From positions 620,001 through 684,000 of the forward strand of contig JANVFP010000014.1 of the NCBI GenBank assembly GCA_027919835.1: a DNA stretch of 64,000 bases, in the 5' to 3' direction. A program made the position numbers and the translations under genes. The stretch comes from Lentinula raphanica. Its lineage: Eukaryota > Basidiomycota > Agaricomycetes > Agaricales > Omphalotaceae. The notes below the pieces were generated by a model that ran no database searches, was not told the DNA's origin, and worked only from the letters and a program-made list of their open reading frames with translations. Positions 1-10,441 of the stretch are shown one piece after another (positions within the stretch are counted from its first letter, which is position 1; each line of letters starts with the position of its first letter).

Positions 1-246
1 GTCATCGTCTTCCTCGCAGATATCAGTGATGTTGAGGATTTGATGAGTCTCCCACTGCTCCGGTGGCACGTTCGATTTGACGAAGACCGTGCGACGACGA
101 CGTTCTTCCAACTCTACTTTGTATTTCTTCGGACCGCTTTCGGTAGTTGAAATGAATGAGTTTTGTGAAATACTCGAGCTGTAGCTAGAGGAGGTGTAAG
201 GCGTCGTGGCAGTCGGCGAAACTCGAGTGACAACGATAGAGGCCAT
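1..246 (-). CDS. 5' end of an unidentified gene (partial, runs off window)
   Basis: Reading the minus strand from the ATG at 246 gives 82 codons without a stop to the window edge. The product starts MASIVVTRVSPTATTPYTSS, is Ser/Thr-rich for about 40 residues, then becomes charged (KYKVELEERRRRTVFVK) and ends in an acidic stretch. I do not recognise the family. A 60-codon ORF in another frame overlaps it (114..296), but the frame chosen here has the more protein-like composition and stays open to the edge. Transcription would be leftward, divergent from the ADP-ribosyltransferase genes to the right. Confidence 0.45.
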   Translation of the reverse strand, partial: MASIVVTRVSPTATTPYTSSSYSSSISQNSFISTTESGPKKYKVELEERRRRTVFVKSNVPPEQWETHQILNITDICEEDDD

Positions 247-1198
247 GCTGAGGACCGGTGAAACTTTTGGAGCTGGTATATGGCTTCTATACTCACTTAA
301 CTGGATGAACGATCACTTATAGAGGTAGATATGTGGGCGGATGCGGAAGACTGCTGCAATGACTTGTCAGAGCTGGTGCTGCTGGAGATATAGAGGCATC
401 TTGGCGCTCACGGACGCGATTGGTTTAATGCATTGGTAGATACATGTGCTGAAAGCTGCGTACAAACAGCTCAGATCACAGCTTATGAACGGTCCTAAGC
501 ATGCAGTCAGATACTAGACTCACGTCAGAAGACAGGACGCCTCATTTCTAACAGGTGGCCTTGCGCGAATAGCTCACACACCTCGAGCTGCATGCGCGGT
601 GACGATCGAGTACAATCTGGTATTTTCGGGTATCTTGAATGCGGGATTAAGTATTGGGAAGAACTCAGAGACGCCCTGTGGCTCGCTGTGGTAGAAGGTA
701 GTAGGAGATGGTAGGTGTGAGAAATTTGAATTTGCGGTGGCAAGTGGTTCTAGATCTTCTCCTTCACTCCAGCTTCAACAGTTCAACAACTCTTCGGCTT
801 CTAAATTACAGCTTCATTCTCTGCGTTTGAAGTTTTATTTCATGAATTGGCCATAAACATGCATATGCGGCTATGATACGGTATCTATGCCCCGCTATGT
901 ATTACATCTCTTCTATGGAATCGATATGATCAACGCGTGGATCACAGCCGTCACGCCAGAGAAGGATGAATCAGCCTTGCGTTCGAGGCGAAAAGCAGTG
1001 GAGAGCCAGATGGATTAGCTTATGACGAATCATTACTACTTCCGCTCACGACGCGCTTCGACCAGCGTGTAGACAAGACAATTTCGTACCGACCCGCAAA
1101 GAAACCAGTGCAGCCACCGGTTCAAAAACTGAATTCGGGCCATCTCATGCACTAATATCTAGCATCTATCTTCCCCTTCTTCCTAGTCGTGATACTCA
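247..1198. other. intergenic region, divergent promoters
   Basis: About 950 bp between two divergently transcribed genes. No ORF here begins at ATG with plausible composition and splice structure. It presumably holds the promoters of both neighbours; I see no convincing TATA box or repeat. Confidence 0.4.
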
Positions 1199-2412
1199 AT
1201 GATTGTCGACGAGTTCAGTCTCAAGCATCCCGATAATGGACATCGTAGACGATCTTCGCGGATACTTCCACTGGATTCTTCAGACCCCATGTTCGTTCAA
1301 GGTATGTCGTGTGATCATACGCTGGGGTGCTGACTCTGAGTAACACCTTTAATCCTTTTCTGTGTTTAGTAGAGAGATTATTCTCCAAAGGCTGGCGTCA
1401 TAGACAGAAACCTAGACCAGTGATTCAAGGGATTTTCAAGATACTTTCGTCGGATGAAAGCCTCGAAGCATACGCTATTTATAAGTGAGATGTGGCATGT
1501 TCGTGTCTGGATTCACATGCTGACACTCTACGCTCGCAGATCGCAAGTCCAAGCATTCAACCTTCTGTCAAGGTACAAGAAAGGAGCCAATGAGCAACTG
1601 TGCTTTCACGGCACTCGGCGCTCGTGCGCACTGGGAGATGATAGTGACCAGCTTTTTCTGTGCAACTCTGCGGAATGCTCACTATGTTGTATTATACGCG
1701 GCTCCTTCGATATCGCGAGAAGCGGTAAGTTTTTTTTCAGTTATCTTCGCGACAGCAAACTTATTCATATGCACAGGCGACGCAAACTCATTCAAGAGGT
1801 GAGTCACAACATAAGAAAGAAGTACCTTTTCAATTAGTTATCTATTGTATAATTGTTACAGGTTTGGCGCAGGAATCTATACCACATCTTGTTCGTCTAG
1901 TGAGCTCAATTCGTTGCTTCCAAGTTCCTTTCACGTTGACTGAGTGCCGTTGAGTAGAAGCCGACGATTACTATTCTGTCGGACGATCGAGACAGCAACA
2001 TCCTCAGGACCTGCGTGTACTGCTCCTCAATCGAGTAGTCGTAGGCAAACCTCACAATCGCCGGCACAATGCGACGCACATGAACCAACCGCCTTCGGCT
2101 CACCATTCAGTAAGTTGTATCCTCACTTCTCTTTTCTCCGATATCTGAACAACGTTTCACATGTAGGTCGTAGGCCTTCCAGGAGTGGATCTCAATTTCG
2201 AAGAGACCGTGGTTTATCACAATGATGCCATCCGACCAGCATACCTCGTTGTGTATGGACCTCAGAGTTTCGCCGAACGGCCCGCTTTGAAGACGCAGAC
2301 GGACCATCACCCATTGTCGCCTCCCCTAATCAACCAGAAGTCACTGTCACGAAGTACTTCTAAAGCGCACGCTTTACTGTCGGCACTCTTCACGACACCA
2401 CTGGCTGTATGA
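1199..2412 (+). CDS. PARP-like ADP-ribosyltransferase (catalytic domain only)
   Basis: Seven exons: 1199-1301, 1370-1484, 1540-1724, 1777-1798, 1862-1899, 1958-2109, 2167-2412, giving 286 aa with phases closing throughout. The PARP/ART catalytic triad is visible: His in FHGTRR, Tyr in FGAGIYTTS, and the catalytic Glu in NFEETVVYHNDAIRP, which aligns with the E-x-[IV]-V-Y of PARPs. A CNSAECSLCC stretch follows the His motif. The family transfers ADP-ribose from NAD+ to protein or nucleic acid targets. The downstream gene at 3154 is a paralogue with the same order of blocks, but this copy lacks its N-terminal Cys/His modules and has an extra C-terminal tail of about 45 residues. The start is the first ATG in frame with ILPLDSSDPMFVQ, the usual lead-in to the domain. 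Fold confidence is high; substrate is unknown. Confidence 0.8.
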
Positions 2413-3153
2413 TCTTTGCTATCTGCTAGCCATATTTATTCCATCTATGTTCCTGATTCGTCGGGTCGACAACTAATTCATTCTTATCCATATCTATTTT
2501 TTTCATTCGAGCCAACTTTAAGCTTTATAATGTCAATGCGAATATCCGAAACCTCTTATTGTAAGCTTTCGTCTCGATGAATCCTCCAAATGTTATTTTA
2601 CTGATGCCGCTTGACAGATCGTTGACCGGAGAACGTGCTTCGATCGTCTCTATGTATCATCCGTTTGGCTCGAAATACGAAGTCTCACAACAAATCGCGG
2701 CGAGCGTAGTGGTTTTAAATGCGTGTCCGTGCTCGCCAGGCGGTATACAGCTGTATACTGGCAGAAAGAAATACTACGAGATGAATGCAAATCTAAGGCT
2801 GGTAGGGTTGAAATCGTCCGGGTGACGGCTCCTCTTCCATGCAAGTGAGTTTTAACCGACAGAGAGCAACGCGGTGTTGTGTCAAGGTATTGTGCGATAC
2901 ACGCCTTGTACACATTGTTTCGATTTATGCAAACGTTGTTCAGGCATTCACATTCCCCATGGATCCCTACCAGCCCACATCTCAGCCCAAAAGCAGTGTA
3001 TCCGAATCCTACTCCGATTTAAATATCCGCTGCATAACTCAGCTTTACCCCATCACACCATTATCCATCTCTCCCAGACACTCACATCAACGCTTGCAGG
3101 CATAGCGTCGCATATCGATTCGAACGTTAATATCTAAGGAATCTCATAACAAT
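2413..3153. other. intergenic region between the two ADP-ribosyltransferase genes
   Basis: About 740 bp, presumably the 3' UTR of the first gene and the promoter of the second. An AT-rich TATA-like stretch (gatttaaatatcc) lies near 3017-3029, about 130 bp before the ATG. One frame around 2874-2945 reads as a short Cys-rich peptide, too short to call a relic. Confidence 0.35.
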
Positions 3154-5034
3154 ATGGCTGCCTCTGTCGCTTCTCATCTCCCACTGGCGCTTTCCTTGCT
3201 GCACACTGTGGCTACACAATATCCTGGTTTCACCAAATCGCAACCGACTACGAATGTGAACACAGCTCCTACAGCTCCTACCGTGCCCGTACCTGCAGCT
3301 ACGTTTTCAATTGCAATTCCTGGATCTGGATCCGGGCCAACTGGAAATGGAGGCAGTGGTTCGGGTTCTGGGAGTCAGACTAGTGGGCAGACGAACGGGG
3401 GTTCGGTCCCTGCAGGGGGTCCAATGGCAACTCCACCAGCGAGCTCGGGCTCTTCTCCTTGCGATGTAGGCGTTTTCTATCTTTTCCATTGAATTATACT
3501 CGATACCGAATGACACTACTCCAGCATTGTCATTTGAAGCCCAAGTATCACGATGGTGTCAAGATGCATTCTTATTGCTCTAAGACCTGTGCCGCGAACG
3601 CAAAGCTGGCGAATGGACAGCCGAAACAATCTCATGGACATGGACATCAGCATGGAAACACAACCCCTAGTGGAAACTGTGACGTACGTCTGGATTCTCA
3701 GGTGCTGTCTTTGGGTAATAACTGATACGTTTGGCTATGCGCTTAGTTTTGCCACAACCGACCAAAGTTTCCGGGGCATCCTTTCTGCAGCAAGGCCTGC
3801 GCCAAGAACGCTAGCTCAAGTTCACACACGGGCGGGAATCCTAAAGGTAGGGTTGAACCTGAGTCATTGAATTCATTGAAAATAACGCGGGTACAGGAAC
3901 TTGTCGCGCGCCAGGTTGCTCGAAGCCAACTCATGTCAATAAAGACGGTACATGTGGAGATTATTGTTCGCTATCTCACAAAACGTAGGTGTACACGACC
4001 AATTCTTCGAATTCTTGTTTATCCCTAGCCATGCCCACAGTCTTGGAGAAACACTTTGCCTCATGTGTCTCAAAGCCGCCAAACAGACGAATTCACACTT
4101 CTGTAGTAAAGCCTGTGCAGACGCAGCTGAATTGAAAGGCCCAACGGTTCTAGAGGTCCCTGCGGGACACGTTACATTCAAAGATGGTACTATACCCCTC
4201 GCATCTTATGGATATTCCTCACGTTTATTTCTTCCTAGTCGCTGAACAGTTCAAATCTTCCTGGAGACACGTCGGGACGAAATGCCCGACGGTGAAACGG
4301 GTCTATAAGATCGTTTCTACACAATCGTCTCTCGCGGCTTACAATGCCTATAAGGCCACGGTCGAAGCACGAGGGCAGTTTGTAGCCGCTGGACGGAGTG
4401 CAGGGAATGAAAACCGAAGATGGCATGGGACTAAGCGGGAATGTAATTTCGGAGATAAGGGACACACGCAGTTCTGTGGTTCGCACACTTGTTCCTTGTG
4501 CTGCATTGTGAAGACGTCGTTCGATTTGGGTTTGTTTGGGAAGAAGACTGGGTGGGGAAGGTGGGTGAACTTCGATAACTTTCTGGGGCTCCCAGAGCGA
4601 TCTCAGGAAATGGTCTCCATATAGGTTTGGTAAAGGAATCTACACATCTTCAACATCATCCAAGTGAGGAACATTGCAAAATTCATCTGTAGGACGGTCG
4701 AACTCATCATGTGCAGGTCAAACGATTATTCCACCAACGAATGTCGGTCGCCTCTCAAAGCCATACTACTAAATAAAGTAGTCGTCGGGAAAGGCTGCAA
4801 ACTCACACAAGATAACGTATCTTTGACGGCTCCTCCTCTAGGATATGACTCGGTATGCTTGTCATCTGTTTTCTGTGACTCGCTTGTACATCTACTATGT
4901 ACATTCCATTATCTGATCATGAATACTTCCCTTAGGTTCTTGCAGAAAAGGGTGGGAGTTTGAATTACGATGAGCTTGTCGTGTATACGAACGATGCTAT
5001 TCGACCATCGTTCCTCGTTATGTATGAGGCATGA
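3154..5034 (+). CDS. PARP-like ADP-ribosyltransferase with four N-terminal Cys/His modules
   Basis: Nine exons: 3154-3465, 3525-3683, 3747-3846, 3897-3984, 4041-4186, 4239-4560, 4625-4663, 4717-4852, 4936-5034, for 466 aa. A low-complexity Gly/Ser/Pro head of about 100 residues is followed by four zinc-binding-like modules, roughly one per exon, of form C-x2-C ... H-x2-C-x3-C (for example CDFCHNRPKFPGHPFCSKAC). The C-terminal half is a PARP/ART domain: His in WHGTKREC, Tyr in FGKGIYTSS, Glu in NYDELVVYTNDAIRP. Catalysis would be NAD+-dependent ADP-ribosylation; the modules may bind nucleic acid or protein, which is inference. It lies 741 bp behind its shorter paralogue on the same strand, consistent with tandem duplication and later loss or gain of the modules. 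Confidence 0.85.
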
Positions 5035-5324
5035 TCAACAAGTTCTTCCTTTATATGTATGTGGCACAGTGGAAATCAGCGATACTTAATGTAGTATGTA
5101 TTAACTGGAGAAAATACATTCAGATCGATCAATGTAATAACAATGGTTTGCGCCTTTGTCCTAATAACAATCCTGAACCTCGCACTAACACGTTCCATTT
5201 GGAAGTCCCAAGTTTGCGCGTACAAGCTTGATTACTCGAACGATTGTGTATAACATGACAACTGTCCTCGGCCTACACAGTGTGACAGAACCGTGCCCCT
5301 ATACTCCTCTTCTCGTCGTATGGA
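5035..5324. other. 3' intergenic region of convergent genes
   Basis: About 290 bp between the stop codons of two convergent genes. Nothing beyond presumed 3' UTRs is visible. Confidence 0.4.
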
Positions 5325-5875
5325 TCAGTGGACCGCAGCAAATCCAACAACAAAGAGTCCGCCCAAGACAGTAATTACAGAAAAGGGGGCCTCAAGCATG
5401 TATGCTCCGTTTCCGGACGTAGCCGAGTTGGTACCCGCACTGTCAGACGCGGTGGAGGTACTAGTACTGGCACTGGTTGCCGAAGACGACTCATCGGAAG
5501 CTGAACCCTGCGTAACACTAGGCCCTGTAACCGTTGAAGTACCGTTCACTATGGCGGAAGTGGAGGAGGTCACATTGGCCGTAGTGGCAGAGCTAGACTG
5601 GAAGGTGACAGAAATGGCGCTACTGCTGCTCATAAAGCTCGTAGTCGTTTGAAGAAGAGAGCTACTATCGGAGCTGATGCTCTCAACAGAAGAGGAAAAG
5701 ACAGGTATAGGTGTATTGGTTTGGAGGGAAGACGTCCTATCTAAATTGTGAGTGAAGAAGAATGGGGGAAGAAATCAAAGTGAAGCACGTACAGAAGTGT
5801 TGTTTCAGTGCCGGTTGTCTGTCCCCATACAACGGCGACCAGGACAAAGAGAGTGTATGCGCTTGAGAATATCAT
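5325..5875 (-). CDS. secreted Ser/Thr-rich protein with GPI-anchor-like tail
   Basis: Two exons on the minus strand, 5793-5875 and 5325-5736, give 164 aa. The N-terminus MIFSSAYTLFVLVAVVWGQT is a signal peptide. The body is almost entirely Ser, Thr, Ala and Val, as in heavily O-glycosylated cell-surface proteins. The C-terminus has small residues (SGNGA) and then a hydrophobic segment (FSVITVLGGLFVVGF) ending five residues later, the layout of a GPI attachment signal. The 56-nt intron joins CT to G to keep the frame; the alternative acceptor four bases earlier creates a stop. Probable role is wall or plasma-membrane surface; no enzymatic domain. Confidence 0.7.
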
Positions 5876-6763
5876 AGAAAGTACTGATGTTCAAAAGAGA
5901 CTTGCGGATGGATTTGGCTTATTTCGAACTCTCACTTTTTATATCATTGCCACACCTGGCTGGCAAGGGCAACTCAAGCCGCATTTGTTGCTGACTAGTC
6001 CTCCTGCCGCAGCGCTATGGCTATGGAGGACTCACAAAGGCAATCAAAGACCGTTTTCTGAGTTGACGCAGTTACTACTACTGGTAATACCTCAGGCCGT
6101 CAATGCCTTCAACTAGTGGTTCGAGAGCCTTCAATCATCAATGTGTTTGAGGTGACTTTCCAGCTTGCAATTGACAGAGTCGCTACCACCCATGCTCCAT
6201 ACTATCATGCCAACTAGTCTGATCATCTGGTAGTTGGCCCCCTCACAATATAAGTATTGTGACTTGTAGGCTTGGATTCAGGAGCTAACTGAGGCTAGAA
6301 CTTAGTAAAAGATTATAATTTATGATATAGTGGGTGACCTAGTAGCCATGCAAACAAATAGGAGAAAGTGTGAGATCCATCCAGACATGCACTGTCACAT
6401 CAGCAAAATCACTCTGTCTCTGGAGTCTCTAGAGACACCCCCCAAATTCTAGAGAGATTTATCACTTTCAGAGAGCTCAGAGAAAATTTAGCACCCTCAG
6501 AGATCTTCAAAGACATTCAAAGTACTCTCAGAGACTCCAAAGTACTTTTAATACTCTCAGGCTGCTCAGGATTTGGGGGTGTCTCTAGGGTCTCCAGGGA
6601 TAGAGTGATTTGCTGATGCACTTGAGAGCTTCACCTCCGACTAAGTAATCTCAACACATACTAAATACTTATGGAAATTGTCCAAGATTAGTAGTCAAGT
6701 TGCCTCAGTGAAGAAAGAAAGAATTAACTTTAGATTGAAATATGTATGATGATAAATAATGAA
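5876..6763. other. intergenic region with fold-back element
   Basis: About 890 bp between the start of the surface-protein gene and the stop of the first NB-ARC/TPR gene. It contains the inverted-repeat element annotated separately; no supported ORF. Confidence 0.4.
6398..6618. mobile_element. MITE-like fold-back element (imperfect terminal inverted repeats)
   Basis: The left arm at 6398-6447 begins catcagcaaaatcactctgt and ends in ccccccaaat; the right arm at 6571-6618 is its near-perfect reverse complement (atttgggggt...gatttgctgatg). The arms are about 48-50 bp with a few mismatches around a centre of about 120 bp rich in ctctcagag-type words. No ORF. Size and structure fit a miniature inverted-repeat or fold-back element. 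The bases outside the arms share only short words, so no target-site duplication is claimed. Confidence 0.6.
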
Positions 6764-9633
6764 TCAATGGTTGCTGCCAGTAGATGATGATTGCATTCGT
6801 TTTGCCAATTGCAATAGCCTGATAATTCTAGGATCCTCTTCAAGATTGGCACTGGATTCTGATACCTTTGCAGATACTGTTTGCTTGAAGTCGGGAGGAC
6901 TCGGAGGAAGCATTTTCAGAATTTCTTGATACCTTTCTATATCATCTAACTCACATAGAGTTTCAATTATGTGAGAAGTTATTCTCATTCTCAAAGGATG
7001 ACTTTCTTCCATAGTTCTATTCACAGTCTCAAGCAAAGGTTGTTGTATTTCCAGAGCCTCGTTGTATTGTTCCAAGTCACATAATGTCATTGCTATTACA
7101 TCAAGATGTCTTAATACATTTGGATGCTCTTTCCCAAGAGGTTTTATCAACATCTTTGTCAAATTTTTCAAAAGTTCTAATGACTCTGTATGCTTTCCGA
7201 TTTGATTCATTGTGCTTGCTAAATTCTGAAGTGTTCTTAATGTAATTGGATGCTCTTCTCCTAGAAATTTCTTAGCTGTTTTGGATAAGGATTCCTGGAT
7301 TTGTAATCCTCTTTCATATTCTTCTAGACCTACAAATATACTTGCATAAGAATGGAGTTCACTTAGAGTTAACAAATGGCTATCTCCATAAACTATTTTG
7401 GATTGTTCAAGCAGAGGTTCTTGAAGTTTCAATGCCTCATCATATTTTTTCATACTTATGAAAACTGTAATAAGGTTATGGATAGCTCTCATTGTAATTG
7501 GATCATCATTCCCTCTGATTGATCTAACATTTTCTACTAAGGATGTTTGAACCTGCAAAGCTTCATCATAATTCTCCAATCCTAATAGAATTGTTGCTAA
7601 ATTGTCATATCTTTCAAAAGTAGCCATACTTTCATTATTTTCTGGGACTTCCCCCAAAGACTCAATCACAAATCGTTGGAGGTCTAATGCTTCATAATAT
7701 CTGCCTAACTCACAGTAACATACAATTAGGTTTCCAATTTGATTCAAGGTTTCAGGATGTTTTTCCCCTCTAATAGCTTTAGTCCTTTCAACTAAAGCTT
7801 CTGCAGGGTTTAAGGCTTCCTGATACCTTCCTAAGTTGAGCAAATTGGTGACTAGATCTTGGGTTCTTTTCAATGAATTTGAATCCTTTTTTCCCAAATA
7901 CAACTTTGCATTTTCAATGACAATCTGTTGGATTTGCAATGAATAATTGTGTAAGCCCATGTTGTAGTACTCTGTGCTCACATTTTGAGCCAACTCTATA
8001 ATATTAAAAATCATCGATATATTCAATTTTTTTGGTGTATCATGATGTTTAAATACATGTGTCCAGAGGTATATACAATGAATTGACAAGTCTTGCATGA
8101 ACTGAAAATCTTTTGCAGCAGATACACCTTGCACTGCAATAGTAACAATTCCCTGAGTACCTTGCTTATCTCCTTCATTGAGACTGTCAATTAACCACTG
8201 ATGCACTAAAGGATGAAGTGTGTAAAGTGCTGCATCATCATGTATATATACCAAAGAGTAAGAAAGAATTTCAGAAATGATGTCATCAAATATAATATTG
8301 CTCCATTGTGAATTAGACAATAACAATATATCCATAATATCTTTTCCTTCTTTTGTAACCCCAACCTGCCATGATGGATAATGATTATTGTGGAAATTAT
8401 TTGCTGCTCTCTCAAACAATACTCTGGGAATCCTTTCAAAATGAAGGTGTGAAAAGATTTCAAGAAGCTTTTTGCCTCTATCACTGAGTTTGTTCCAGCT
8501 GAGATTCCAGGTTGCATATACAGATAAATGATATTTATCTCTTGACTGAGTAATATTTTTCTCCAACAACTCTTTTCTCTGATTGTGCAGTCTATCAAGA
8601 TAATCATTCAAACATTTCTGTCTGTTGATATAAGCCCCAGCTTGCACAAGGGCAAGAGGAAAGTAATACAGCTCTTTAGCAATCTCAGCTGCCTTTTCTT
8701 TCTCTTGAAGTTCTATTACTTGTTTTCTTCTGTCAAATGCATGTTTAATCAATAACTGAGTGCCTTCATCTGAAGTCATATCTTGCAGCTCCAAAGAATC
8801 ATCAGCAAGAGATTGCAGTTCCGGATTTCTGGAAGTGATGATGATATTTCCATGATCACAGGAAGGAATATAGGTATCCAAAGAAAGACCTGGATCATCA
8901 GCATTGTTAATAATGAGAAGCCAATTTTCTTCTGTGGCCTCTAATAAATGAAGGCCAATCTGCCAATTTTGGACAACTTTGCTTTCCATAGTTGTAGCAA
9001 TATCCCAGTAGCTTCCTTGAATATATTCAACTGTGTTTGCATGAATATAAAAAATCCTAGTGAATCTGTTTCACCAAAACAAAGACAAAAATTTAGCATA
9101 ATAAACAAAGTTTGAGATCTTAGGCCCTACATCATACATACCTTTTTTTAAATCTCTTCTTGAACTCCAAAGCAAGCTGGGTTTTTCCTGCACCTCCAAG
9201 TCCATACAGAAGAAATATTTTCACAGATCCTTGTTGAGAGTTAGACTCATCTTCATCTTCAAAACCTCCTGGGTGACTTGAAATTGTTTCTTCTTCCAAG
9301 AAAAATTTCTTCAAAGTTTCCAGTGCCTCTTTTCTTCCAGTAAAGGTAGGCACAGAGGTAGGACACTGGGTCATTCCTTTGGAATAAGCTAGAGAAATGC
9401 AATGTATTTTTAAGTCAGCGTAATATTTGGAATTAGAAGCAATTCATGAATCACCTGAAGGTGGTTGAGGAATATCAGGATCTGGGAAAAGCATGTAAAG
9501 TAAGCCAAAAATTTTCACCAAGAGATCATGACACACTTGGTCCAGGATGATCAGAATAGTAATTATTCTGAGACCCTTGGAAATTGGTAAATCGACCATC
9601 ATTGATTTCAAAATGATGAGAGTTTTCAAACAT
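6764..9633 (-). CDS. NB-ARC/TPR (NLR-type) protein, copy 1
   Basis: Four exons on the minus strand (9537-9633, 9455-9481, 9142-9388, 6764-9065) give 890 aa. The short N-terminus starts MFENSHHFEINDGRFTNFQG, a motif style I associate with Agaricomycete NLR-like proteins, then DIPQPP and TFTGR. NB-ARC signatures follow in order: Walker A GLGGAGKT (104-111), Walker B WLLIINNADD (about 172-181), GNIIITSRN (about 196-204), FPLALVQAG (about 259-267) and LHPLVHQWL (about 407-415), the position of an MHD-like motif. From about residue 520 to 860 there are 42-residue TPR repeats, each with GRYxEAL-like helices and a GxxHPxT turn. In fungi this architecture is linked to non-self recognition and programmed cell death. 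No separate effector domain is visible. Paralogue of the next gene. Confidence 0.88.
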
Positions 9634-10010
9634 GATCTTGAAGTATGTGTTCAGTATTTTTACAGTTAGGCTGCTTGAGCAATGAGTGTCAGTATCACTA
9701 TGTGAGCAGACTTGACACAGGGACAATTCAAACAAGAGGGTGAAGAATTGCACATTGAAAGGGGGATGTCAATGTGTTTATATACCCTTTGGACATGGAA
9801 TTTTCCCATCAGATCCAATATCTAAGAACCAATGCAATGTGAAGGTCATATTCATGTGATTGTGTGTGGGTCCATGCCTTCCTTTCTTTCTGATCAGTAG
9901 GCTTAGATATTTATTGATTGGAATGATAAGAGCCTCCAATTCCTCAAATCTTGTCCCTCAGGCTCCACTTGACTGCCTCTAGGCCCCTTCCAAGTTCCAA
10001 GCATATACTC
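9634..10010. repeat. duplicated promoter/5' flank of NB-ARC/TPR copy 1
   Basis: This flank is nearly identical to 13307-13680 upstream of copy 2, including the TATA region and the words around ccaatgcaatgtgaaggtca. The similarity continues to about 10010 with small indels and then stops, marking one edge of the tandem duplication. Confidence 0.75.
9777..9784 (-). promoter_or_regulatory. TATA box of NB-ARC/TPR copy 1
   Basis: TATATAAA on the minus strand, about 145-150 bp before the ATG at 9633. It is conserved at the same distance in copy 2. Confidence 0.55.
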
Positions 10011-10441
10011 CTCTCAGTCTCTCTCAGTCTATCCAAACTTGTGTCCCCTTGTCCCAATGTTGCTGAGTTTATTATTGGTTGATTTTAAAATGTGATGGTA
10101 TGTGCTCTCAAAAATATGAGAGTCAAGAGAAGTCAAGGGATGAGAGAGGGGATGAGAGGAGGAATTTTGGGTTGTGAGTTTCAAGAGTCAATGGGACTCA
10201 ATGGGAGTTGATGGCTTATGCACAACCTTTTGGTATTTAATGATGTTGAAGTTCGAACTTGGTAGTACCAGCATGTACTATAATATGAGACTTTACACCT
10301 CTTTGGTGTTTGCTAAGAATTACATACTTACTGTGATGACTCCTTACATCTCCAATATCAAAATGCTCCCATAAAAAAATATAGGATTAACTTTTTGATA
10401 TATAATGAAATGAATATGTACTTGTAAATAATAGATCATGA
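10011..10441. other. spacer between the duplicated NB-ARC/TPR units
   Basis: About 430 bp, AT-rich. It includes the 3' UTR of copy 2. A 66-codon ORF here has no recognisable features. A small inverted repeat (tagtaccagcatgtacta) lies near 10263-10280. No gene is supported. Confidence 0.3.

Noticed and set aside
2874..2990. Cys-rich frame (PCTHCFDLCKRC) between the two ADP-ribosyltransferase genes
   Set aside because: Considered as a lost Cys/His module, but the spacing does not match the C-x2-C...H-x2-C-x3-C pattern.
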